From Ignelater luminosus (Eukaryota; Arthropoda; Insecta; Coleoptera; Elateridae), in NCBI GenBank assembly GCA_011009095.1, contig VTPC01090692.1, positions 1 to 64,000 of the forward strand: DNA of 64,000 nt. The letters are read 5' to 3'. This document shows positions 50,697 to 61,700 of the stretch, in pieces. Under the pieces are notes generated by a model that ran no database searches, was not told the origin of the DNA, and saw nothing but the letters and a program-made list of their open reading frames with translations. Numbering within the stretch: the first letter of the stretch is position 1; the number at the start of each line of letters is the position of its first letter. Both the position numbers and the translations under genes were made by a program.

Positions 50697-51239
50697 ATCA
50701 TTAGACAAATGAAATTTGAAGATCTTAAAGTAGGCATTGTTTACCATGTTTTGCGAAGACAGTTAAGATCAAATCTTTAATTGTTTTTTGTACGGCCGCC
50801 ATCTTGAATTTCTTGAAATGGATCACCCTGTAAATGATCCCATATCTCGATAGGGATTTTAAAGCTGAATTCAATAATATAAGGGTTGATGTACTTATCT
50901 TGAAAGGTTTTGAAGATCATCGCTACCATACTTTTTAATAGGGAAACCCCTGACAAAAGAATAGCGATTATCTCCAAAAACTTTCAAGTTAAGTATAGCA
51001 ACCCTTATATCATTGAACTTGTCTTAAAAATCCCTATCCCAATATGGTGTCAGATACAGGGTGTTCTATTTAAAAAAATTCAATATGGCGACCGTACGAA
51101 AAAACAATTGAAGATTTCTTTTTAATTACCTTCGCGAAACATGGCAAAAAATACCTACTTTACGCTCTCCAAATTTCATTTGTCTATCTCTTACCGTTTC
51201 TGCGAGGGTAGCGTGTTTCTATACTTTTTAGCGACCCTG
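50697..51239. mobile_element. Foldback element, imperfect, about 540 bp
   Basis: Two arms of about 235 bp (about 50700-50935 and 50950-51186) are imperfect reverse complements with almost no loop, centred near 50940. Shared blocks include GACAAATGAAATTTG and ATATAAGGGTTG. An internal CACCCTGTA/TACAGGGTG pair sits within the arms. On the right, about 50 further bases end in ACCCTGTA at 51241 and contain AAACGGTAAGAGATA on the minus strand, the block also found in the foldback elements at 8886 and 21093. No equivalent left end is clear. Overlapping 66-, 71- and 106-codon frames across the arms are chance openings. Confidence 0.7.
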
Positions 51240-51241
51240 TA

Positions 51242-54200
51242 TGTAAAACTTAGTTTTAGTTTCACATTATTTTTCTAACTGTTAGCTGAACAGTGTGATG
51301 TGAGTTCGAATCCTATCCGAAATTTAGATTTTCTAGTATACTAACTTCGAAAATTAATTCGCCACACTATTTAATATTTAGAGTCTTGTTTCTACAAACT
51401 TACCTTTTATAAGTTAAATGTATTTGTGGGCAAGACCTTTTTTAAGTATGTAAATCTAAATATAACTTCCGATTTCTTAAACGTACAAAATGTCATGCTT
51501 AATTGAAAACAGAAAAACTTAGAAATTTTTTTTATACCTCACAGAATTATATTTATAGGCGTTTCGTGTGTTGTGGCTATAAATAATCTAAAGTTCCCAA
51601 CGATTATAATTTGCATGTGGTACTTTGCAAACATGGCAAGCGTGGAAATATTTTTTTAACGCCACTTTATATAAGTTAGCTTTTCACTTGTAAAAAATTC
51701 GTTTTTAATTTTATCTTTTATCCTACGAACTTTTTTTAGGTCAGTTTCTAGATTTTATTTCTTTTCATTACATCTTCGTCTGCTTTGGTCTAACATACCC
51801 GATTTTGATTGATAACTATAATTTATACAAATCAAATAAAATTATGAAAATAAATGTGTGAGTTCCACAAATGTAATTATGTGAAAGCTTCGAAGTGCAT
51901 TGTACGAAGAGAAAATTATTGGATTTACTTGGAAAATTGGCTACACTGTTTATTGATTAATTTCCTAGAAATAGACTTACTGTCTACGCGTTTTTATATG
52001 TAAAAAGGTTAAATAAAATGTTTTTTTCTTGTATTTAAGTGATTTTATTAATATTCCTTTTGATACACAAGCGAATGTTATTTAGAAAATCTTTAATAAC
52101 AGCATGTAATAGTGGGAATTTAGCACTTTACTTCCGGAAGTTTTTCTTTCAGTTTTTGTCCCAAACATATGGTACAAATATTTGATGAGTAGATTATAAG
52201 CGAAAATATAAACAGTGAGATAATGGGTCGTCTGTTTGACTGTCAGCCTTGACAGAAAAGGGTAAAAACCTTCAATATTATGTTAGTTTGATGAAAAATT
52301 AATATGAAAACATTTTTTTATTTCATAGTGTGTGTGGTGTACACATTTATTTAAGAAAAGTCAAGTGGTCACAACTCATAATAATTTAAGGGCATAAGAT
52401 AAATAAATCTATCTTTAAATTCTTGAGATATATTATGCCCTACAGACAATATCCGTTATGTTAGTCCTCTTTTTTTTCATGTAAATGCATTGTGGTATGC
52501 GTAGGTATTTTGAAGTTGTCGGTTGCTTTAAAAACTCGTTTTCTTCTCCTACATTAGAGCTAATGCATATTTCCTTCCATTTAATATTATTAAAAATGTA
52601 TTTATCAAATCAACGGATTTAGACCACCCTGTATTTTTAAGTAAGGAAACTTCGAGATACGTACTAAACAGAAGGAAAAGGCGTTTCGTGTTGCTCAAAG
52701 CTTTTAGGACCTTATTTATTTTAAACCGAAAATAATACTACTAGACGTCCCCAAAAACATAAATTTGGTCTTTGATTTCTCTGTACAACTTCGTGTAGTA
52801 TTCTCCGTTTTTCCGCCATGTAAATTTCGAGGTCTGCTTGGTGCTGCTGCTAGTTTGTTGTGTTGTTATATAAACGATATGTCTACAAAATAAGTTCTTA
52901 TACCATGATGATTTCAGAGATCTTAATCAGTTTACTTTTCAAACAGCGTTATTGTTATAAAGTTTTTTTCGTGTTATTCTAATGCTTGTCAGTGTTATTA
53001 AAATTGTTTTGTCTAAGCCATTAATAATAATAAAAAAAAATTCAAAATTCATCATATCATTGTGTACTTGTCATTTCGTTATTTTATGTATTATTTTATT
53101 TTTAGGATTGGCGAACTTGTCTTTTGTTGTTTGTTTAATGCGTCTTCTTAGTTTTAAAAGTTGGGGTTTTTCTTGGTAGTGGATAACAATTTTTTACTGG
53201 AGGTTAGAAAAGACAAAATGACAAAGAAAGATGGTAAAAAGTTGTAGAACAAGAATGTAGAAAGAATAACATGAAAGTAGTCTGTTTAGAACGTTACTAC
53301 GTACTACGAAATTGTCAAAAATGGTCGAAATTTAATAGAATTTAGATTCGATAACACTAACGCCAATAATCCCTCTGAATATTAACTTGCTTCTGGCGAA
53401 CAAGTTGCTTTGTACTAATTCGACGAGGGTACATAATATCTAGTACGTAATTTAATAATAAGGGGCATAATTTAAATAATTCACCCAATATTTCAGAAAT
53501 TAACAAGGGAAAGCAGAATACTAGCCATAAAGGAAATCTTGTATTCACCTTGTATAAACTTAAGCGGTTTAAAAAAGTTTACTTCGAGAACAATTTAGCA
53601 TTCAGAAAGAAGTTTAAATGAACTAGTTCAAAAATAACCTGTTTCAGAGGCACTCCCTCATTCGCCGCTCCTAGCTATTTTTTCGAAACAAGAGAAATTC
53701 CCATCAATACTCCAAAATTTTGGAAATTCTCATTTTACTCAAAAACCACACATCCTACGAAAAGTTCAAAACAAACTTTTTAACAAACAAGAAAACTTTT
53801 TTCCTTAAAGATGATTGTATCTATTCTTGGGAAGGCATCGAATAAGCCAAAAGAAATAAAATCGGAATTTTATAAAATTACGCGTTTTTGCAGAAATTTA
53901 TTGATCCCTCATTGCAATGCAATGCAATCTAAAATAATTTTCTTTCGCTACCTGCAAAAGCGCCGGTGGTATCAAGAACTGTTCGGATCTTCCTTTCTTC
54001 AATCACTGAGTGGGAGAAAAGATAGATTTTGGTGTGAATTTGATTGTAGTATATCAAAATTGATGGTCTCAAGAGTCTTGAGTTCTGAACGATGAGTATC
54101 CAGTCGGCCAACGCATTGGTAGCGAAAACATTGCTTCCCAAATATGAACGTGAAAGACCAATAGCAATTGATAAATAAAAATTTGGATTTTTTGGTAAGT

Positions 54201-54336
54201 CTCCATCTGTGGTTGAATATTAAAAATAGAAAGAAAAGGGGAAGAGCACCAATCAGGCATAAGTCAAGTCAGAGTTGAGGTAAGTGGCTTTACCTAGAAA
54301 GATTTCATCTTTTGCTTTGGAATTCTACGCAGTAAC
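51242..54336. other. Non-coding A+T-rich stretch, no gene seen
   Basis: No supported gene. A CCACCCTGTAT motif at 52627-52637 looks like an isolated TA-element end. Chance frames reach 94 codons. Confidence 0.35.
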
Positions 54337-54344
54337 CCCACAGA

Positions 54345-55397
54345 CAGAAGCAGATTTAGGTTTGATTGCGCCCTAGGCCTGTTTTGATATGGCGCCCTTT
54401 TTGGTTTTTCAAAAGTGTATATAAAATATACAAGGCGTCGTGCCGTAAATGCCAATAAAGCTTCAGGTAAACATTTTCTTCTATAAGTGCTTATTGCAAA
54501 TCTGCGAAAAGAAAATTTCTCTTCAGCCTAGTTTTCTTGTACAAGTTGTCAGAAGTTAACATCTTTAACACTAAATAAACAGAAACCTAAGAATCGAATC
54601 CAAATGAAGCCATTACGAATTCAATAAATGAATCTGCTGGAACAACAATTACTCTTGATAAAAAGCACAGAACTGTTTATTTCTCTTCTTGGAGGTGCTG
54701 TTAAAAATTGAATTCTTACCAAACAATAGATGTGACAAAAATGCAAGTCTTGGGTGTACTGATAAATCCGATGAAGTTAGTTGCCAGCAATTTTTTCAAG
54801 TTTTGACAGTTTTATAGCCCACTGGAATAAAATTGATAAATCTTTGATTTCTTGCGATACTTTGGTTCCTGTATTCGAATAATTTTGTATTTGCCTGCAG
54901 CAGCGTTGCCAAGTTTAAATTTCTTTTTTTGGTTTGTGTGACTTTGGAACATTGGTGTTTTCAATTTTAGCATCTTAAGAGATTGAAGGAGGTTGCTATC
55001 TCAAGCTTTATTGGCATCTACGGGACACCCTGTATAATACTAAAAAGTATAAAAAGCAGTTGCTGTGGCAAAAGACAAAGAGTGGAGGAAAAATCTATTT
55101 AATATTTTTATATTTTTATAATTTCCAAAATTTGCAATTGCTCGATTAATATTTTTTTATTTCAATAATTAGGTACTTAACCATGTTAAGATATAATTCT
55201 TCGGTGGAAAAAATAATATTTTTGAAAAATTTCTAAAATCTTTTTATAGTCACCGGGAAACTCCATGAATTTCGAATTTTTATCGTCTATCAGATTTTGT
55301 CGTTTCTCAAATTTTGCTGCGCCTCAAATTTTGGCGCCCCTCAAATCTTGTCGCCCTAGGCCCGGACCTCGCGGGCCTAAGCTTAAATCCGTTACTG
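54345..55397. mobile_element. hAT-like non-autonomous element with 8-bp duplication
   Basis: Flanked by an identical 8-bp duplication, CCCACAGA (54337-54344 and 55398-55405), the length made by hAT-type transposases. The left end CAGAAGCAGATTTAGG and right end (read inward) CAGTAACGGATTTAAG are imperfect inverted repeats, followed inward on both sides by a shared GCCCTAGGCC block. Excluding the 602-bp MITE nested inside (54431-55032), the original element was about 450 bp. No transposase sequence is visible. Confidence 0.75.
54431..55032. mobile_element. Nested TA-flanked MITE, 602 bp
   Basis: Flanked by TA (54429-54430 and 55033-55034). Ends of about 33 bp are imperfect inverted repeats sharing ATGCCAATAAAGCTT. 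The interior is A+T-rich with no recognised coding sequence. It lies wholly inside the hAT-like element, so it inserted later. Confidence 0.8.
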
Positions 55398-55474
55398 CCC
55401 ACAGAGATTTTGAGGATGTCACCCAGGTAATATAATACTTCAGCTGATGCATCTTTGTAAGGCTGGTTTTGTTT

Positions 55475-55777
55475 TTATCGAAGTCTTAAACTAAGTCTAA
55501 AACTTGGAAAGTTATCCCCAGGTTCGTCAAATCTTACATTCCTTATCCTGTGCGAAGGGCGTAAACAAGAAGATCTGGTTCTTTTATCGGGATTAAGTTT
55601 GATCCGTCTCAGCCGAAACGAAGCCTCTAACTGGGCAAATGACCGAGGTGGGCACCTCGAGTCGCCGGTAGCAGTGGTTGATGTAACCAAGAGGACAAGG
55701 ATTGGAAGCGCAGGAGGTCTTGCGATGTCGTGACAAAATGTCAGGATAGATCCTTGAGTGACATCAGGTGAAGGCAC
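55475..55777 (-). pseudogene. Non-LTR retrotransposon reverse transcriptase fragment
   Basis: The minus-strand frame contains FAQLEASFRLRRIKLNPDK, which matches the pattern just after the catalytic box of Jockey/CR1-type reverse transcriptases (a leucine-rich helix, then W/R-R-I-K-L-N-P-D-K). About 25 residues before it, LVLLVTSTTATGDS occupies the place of the usual F/YADD box, but the two aspartates are gone. About 100 codons remain open without a natural start or the rest of the polymerase, and the G+C content is above the surroundings. It is a dead 5'- and 3'-truncated relic. The assignment rests on motif memory, not a search. Confidence 0.5.
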
Positions 55778-55799
55778 GTGAGTTTTTACTAAAATAAGA

Positions 55800-58700
55800 T
55801 ACTGATGATTCTGTCAAAGCTAATGTAAGTATACTTGGGCGTGTAGAAGCATGTAAAATTACCTACTGACCTTGTGAACATACCTTCTATATCAAGAAAG
55901 ACGCAGATTGTAATGGCCATGGCTATTTTTTATCACAGGCAGTTATTACAACTATAACCATTTAAGATTAAAATTATTGGAAAGTGTACACATGCAAAAT
56001 GAGCAGAATTCATCCAAGACCTAACCAGAAGAAACAGGAGAAGATAATACCAAAAACTGAATGGATGGATGCGAAATTCTAGAAGAGTCAGAAAAGTTCT
56101 GTCCAAGAATGGTTGATAACAATCAAGCAAATGCTAGAAATATGACTATCATGAGAACCTACAAATTGTAATAACCTCTCGAGATAAGACATGCACCAAA
56201 TTTTGTTACATTCTGATAAGATCGCTCTTAAAAGTAAGTTCTGATACATTCCCAGAGCTATTTGCCTGGCAAGTTTAATTGTTGGATCAACAAGAGAATT
56301 TTGTAAAATTCTAGTTCATTTTAAATTGTAAATTAATACAGAAACACGATCTTGCGATCTGAGTCTGAAATCCTGTAGAAACTTCTTAAGAAGTACCTTC
56401 AACTGTTACCATTTTTTTCTTTTTCCCTTTGGGAATTGATGACTGCAGAATTCTCAACTTGGTGCAATTTCCTTGCAGTATTTTGATATTCATTACTGTT
56501 TGGTTTTAGCAAAAAATTCATATTGGGTCTGTTTATGCGAAGTTCATTAACACGAAATTGTGTTTATAGTCATCCAGAAATTTGGTATTTAGTGAATTGT
56601 AATTAAATTGAGTGGTAGAACTCAATGATAGAAACCATTGTTAACACCCGCAACCAGAAATCAGACCATCTTATTGTACTCCTTTGAAGAATAATTGATA
56701 CTTTCGCTTGGTGGTTGTGTTCATTGTTTTATATTATTTAATATAAAATATTAATTGTATGCTACTTTTATTATTTTTTTTATAAGAATCTATGAATAAA
56801 CTGTACCAAATACAATAATTATACTGAACACCTCCGATAATCTCGTACCAACTGCAACTGTGGCAGTTCAAAATTAAGTTTAATAAGTGTATAGTAGAAG
56901 TATGGTCACCATTTTGTAAAGGGGTATGTGAGATACTTGAAAATTTAGTGTAATAAGTAGGTTGTCTGGAATTATTTAAAAAATTTCCTTGACTTGTACA
57001 CTTTTTATTTTTCTAAATTTCATAGTTCTAGAAATTAAAACCAGAGGATTGTTAGTATAAAATACTGTTAGGATGTTTACATCATCGATGTATTTATATA
57101 AAATAAAGCCATGTTCTTAAAATACGTGGCAATAAGAACTACAGCCTGCACATCAAATAAATTAACCAAACGAATGCAGCAGTAAATACTTTTTATAGAC
57201 TTTTCAAGTGATTTTCGTGCATATTTTATTGTTTATTTAACACTTCGACTTGCAATAACTGTAAAGTCATATAGCACCTCAACGAACAAGATGAAAGGAA
57301 ACCTCAAAATAATTAACTGCGCCAAGTCCGGGACTATATAACTCCAATATTCAGCCGCCGGTCTCGGTAACATTTGAAAGAGCATTAAATGCACAATACG
57401 TGCTTACGTAACCATAATGTGAGACTGTAAAAAGCTTATGTCTTCCTCTATTATTCTAAGTTTTAGTTCATTGCAACCATAAAATTCATCAAGTATAATT
57501 TAGTTCTGACCAAGTATTTTAATTAGTAGTTTCGCTTAATTATTAACGTATTTCTAACAACTGTTGCTTCGTTTCTTATTGCGAATCTAAATATTTATGA
57601 ATTTTTTTGTCATTCTGTACAGACTGTAACATGTATATGGATGTATAGATATAAAAAGACCAGCTGCTACAAAAATGGCTCGCTACTGTAATTACTAATT
57701 ACATGTTTTATGGAAACTTATTTTTTTTTAATATTGCAGGGTATAATAAGTGTGATGGCAAGAATATTATTTTTATTTATTTTATTAAATGGCGCCCGTT
57801 TTGACTGTCTTGGCAAACAACATATTTATATTCATTTTTGCTACTAAACAGCCTCGTTTCGGTAGTTTAAGTTAATCACATCCATTTTCCAAGCAAGTAC
57901 TCTTAATGTAGGTAGTAACAACAATAATGGTCCCGACTTGATTGCGCTGCCTAGTTAGTTACAAGTATGCTCGCTAACTTTTTTTTATCAGTTGAATTTA
58001 TTTATGATTGTGACTTAAACCATGTGCAAATCGTGTTGTGTACTACCGTTGTTAAATCGTTGTAAAACATTTTATGGTATTATAAGAATTTTCCATGAAG
58101 TATTTATTGTTATCAAAGTTACAAACGTGTAAAGTTTTTATGATTTATGTAGAATGTGTGTGGCAGAGGAATTTTTATATCTGTTCATGAAGTATAAATA
58201 AGAAAAATGTAGGTCGCAGAGTAACAATCGTGTACAGTACCGTATTTACATTTTCAGTCACAGCAATAATGGTTTAGTAGAGCTGGCTAACAAAATAAAC
58301 AAACGGAGATAGTTGGCCATGAACCGCAAATTTAGCTGGCCTTGAATACTTCATAACATTAATGAGCGAAGTTGAAGAACTTTGTCAAGTTTACAGAACC
58401 TTTTGTCATAACGTGATGTAATTGAATCAAAAGTGTTTCGATATAAATTAAAAGTGATTTTCTATTATTTTAGTGACATATCTGTTTATTTTCAAAATTT
58501 GAATTTCGATACATCGTAATTATACCATTCTGTAATGTCTAAAACATTTATCTCGTAGATTTTTTCATCATCCACCATTTTTGCCGTCGTAGAGAACTCC
58601 AAGAAAAACGTATGGGAATACATATTTAGGTGCGTTAAAAAAACCACAATCTTAACGCTCATTCTACTCAAATCTCAGAAAATTGGTAGTTTTATAGGAT

Positions 58701-61700
58701 GGTTTCCTCGATTACCAGCTTTCACTGTTTTGGTCCTGAAATCTGAGATCTTTCACTTTGCTTGAAGTAACCAGAAATTAATCTTCATCCAAAAAATAGA
58801 TTGATCGTTTTTGGTCATTCTACTTTCATGTTCCAAATCAGGTGAAGAACGATTGCACACTTTTAAAAACACGTTTTTTCTTGTTAAATCTAGTTAGTGG
58901 TGTATGTCTGACATCATTCACCCAAAGTAATATAAGAGCATATGGTTAAGTTATAGTGACATCTAAATGTTTTTCTCACAATACATAAAAAACTTGCAGT
59001 GGAGATTTTTGAATTTGCGCCGTGGTACATTGTAAAGTCTGTTTTTTGGAACTACCTTTAGCGATCATGTAAACAGAAAATTGGTTTTACTTCTTAGAAT
59101 ATTTTTGGCCCTCTTCGTGCAGTTTTGATAGATACATGAAGAAATTGTATTTGTTGTCTCAATATGTATTTTGAGAATTCTTTTCTCTTGGTGTTCCTTT
59201 GTTATCAATTTTTCTGATTTTCTTTCCATCCAAACTTGGTTGCATAATTCTCGACATTTGTTTCTTTGCTTATTCTCTAGCTTTTCACTACTCATCAAAT
59301 TTCAGTATGTAGTAATGGTGCTGTTACGTTTGATATTTTGATGTTAATTAATTTTTCTTTCATTTGGTGTTGGGATACTGTTGTCATGTAGACTATAGTA
59401 GATTGTCATCTCCCAACCATTCGTGCTATGTGATTTCCAATTTTTATAATTCTACAATGCACAATACTATTATATAGCCCTACAGGGGCTTAAACTTTAC
59501 AGTCAGCATGATCCAACCCGACTGACATTAGATAAATCTGAGACGATCAGAAAAATCTGGCCAACTTGCTTGATATAAGCGAAAAGTAGGACTCAAGGTA
59601 ATCTGAAAGTTCCTAAAGGTCTAATATGTTTAACGTTATAGTAATGTCAACAGGAGCTTTGGTTTAAGATACTTTTTGATTGGGGGGGGGGGAGATTCAT
59701 GTAATGAACATTTTGATCAAGCCTACTAGGTATTATTGCTCTAAAAAGAAAGATTGCCAAGCATATTTAGATTTTTGGAATAAGAGGACCTTGTTTGAAA
59801 GTTAAGCTTCTTTTTTAATTTGATGGGGTATGGATTTTCATCTTCAGAGCTTAATGCCTTTGGCATACTCAGATTATTGCATTCTCCCATTCCATATGAG
59901 ACAAGCGTAGGAGGACACAGCCCGATCTGGTCGCTGTTAGCTCTCTGAAGAAGGCTAATGAAGGGCAAAAACGACCTTGGGCTATTGGAAGTGGCCCGTT
60001 TATTGGCGTAACTCGACACATGTTCGTGTTTAACACCTCCAGAAGGTTAAAAGAAATACAGCGCTTTGTTTCAGTAGTAGAAACGATTTCTGCTATCAAT
60101 TTTGGGCTTTCTCACTCCATTTCCACTTTCATCTTTTGAACCTTCCGAACCTACCTTTAGACTAAAAACTTTTGGTGCTGAAGAAATTTTTGGTAGAGAT
60201 TGAAAAATTTTTAAAAAGCAGAACATTCGAGAGGGTTTCAGGTGTAGACTTTCGGAAAGTCACCATCCAAGTGGTGTTTCGTCCTGCTTAAACTTCTTAA
60301 GAAGGATAAATGCAAACGTGGATTGGACTTCGCCCTCCATTAATCGTTTTTAGAAAGTTCAACATGAATGCGTATCGGGCATTGTGTCGTCACTGTAGAT
60401 GTTTAATAATAATATAAATTTGAGGCATTTTTAAAAGTAAAGTCCAATTCGATCAGACTTTGAAATGGCCCAAATTTTAGAATGTGGCAATTTGGTCCGT
60501 GTAGGTTTCTTGATTTTGACGTTTCGTGTCACTATTTTATTAAGGGTATCAGAATCAAGAACAAAAAGATTTTAGGTTGCTTTGAGAGAAAGAGAAGCCC
60601 ACCACCCATATAAAAATCGATTCAGAGAATTTTGTTATCTAACTAAGTTCCAAATGAAACCTTAAAGACTTGAGAAATTTTGAAAATGGGGCTTGAATTG
60701 GAACTTTGAGGTCCGGACGTGCAATAGTGACTTCCTGATTTATATTTTGACTGGCTAGCACTTACAGGAAGTACTATAGTAGGTTGAAACGGTTTTAGCC
60801 AAACAAATGTAACAGATATCACGCTTCTTCAACTGAAGCTTTTACTACAAAATTAAAGTCAGTTTTAATAACAATAAACTACATTAACCACAAATGAGTA
60901 TGGTTAGGTTTTCTGGCAAGATTATGTTATCATCCCAAAATAAAGAGTCATAAACTGCTATGGTGTTTATTTTTTTATTTATTTTAAATTTTTCGCTATT
61001 ACAATTGTTATTTAGGTCTAAAACCTTTTAACAATCATGAAACCACAGTATTAGATGTTTTTCTGTGCTTCCAAGTAAAAGAATTAAAGAAAAGGTTAGC
61101 CTGTTCTTTACTCTGTAATTTATTAACTTTAAATGACAAAAACAGCAATAAAAAAATAATTGAACAAAACAAACAAATTAATGAGGATATTTTTAGTAAT
61201 ACCTTTCATCACTCCAATAAAAATGTGAAGGAATAATACATTCTAGCCACTAAACCCGTAATTATTTATATTTTTTTATAATTTCAGTTTACTTCGTTTT
61301 CGTTAGATTATTGTGTTAACGAAACAAAAAAAAAAACTGCAACCGATGTTTTTTTAAATAACCTGAACTAATTAAGATAGCGAATGTGTATATTAATTAA
61401 TTTTTAATATAAACTATGCTCTTGGAATTAATTATATTAAGAGTGAGATATAATATAATTGCATCCTGTTGGAATATGTTAGTAGTAATTCACATATGTT
61501 CTTTCTTCTATTGTTTTCCAAAATTATTAACGCTATTACTATTATTCATTTGTTTTACAAATTTTTACTTTATGCAGATATGTATGGAAATCCCCATTTT
61601 TGTATTTTATACCAGTATGAATTAATTGTGGTTAATATAATAAATACAATAAATAAAGAGTAAACAGAAAGGATGTTTTTCCTTTCTCTTGCAGGACAGC

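Noticed and set aside
51275-51325. GAGTTCGAATCC resembling a tRNA B box (also GGTTCGAATTGG at about 48268)
   Set aside because: No A box or foldable acceptor and anticodon stems upstream at the required distances; not tRNA genes.
51725-51750. Plus-strand TTTTTTTAG|GTCAGT
   Set aside because: A fair acceptor, but GTCAGT is a poor donor, so the recursive signature is incomplete.
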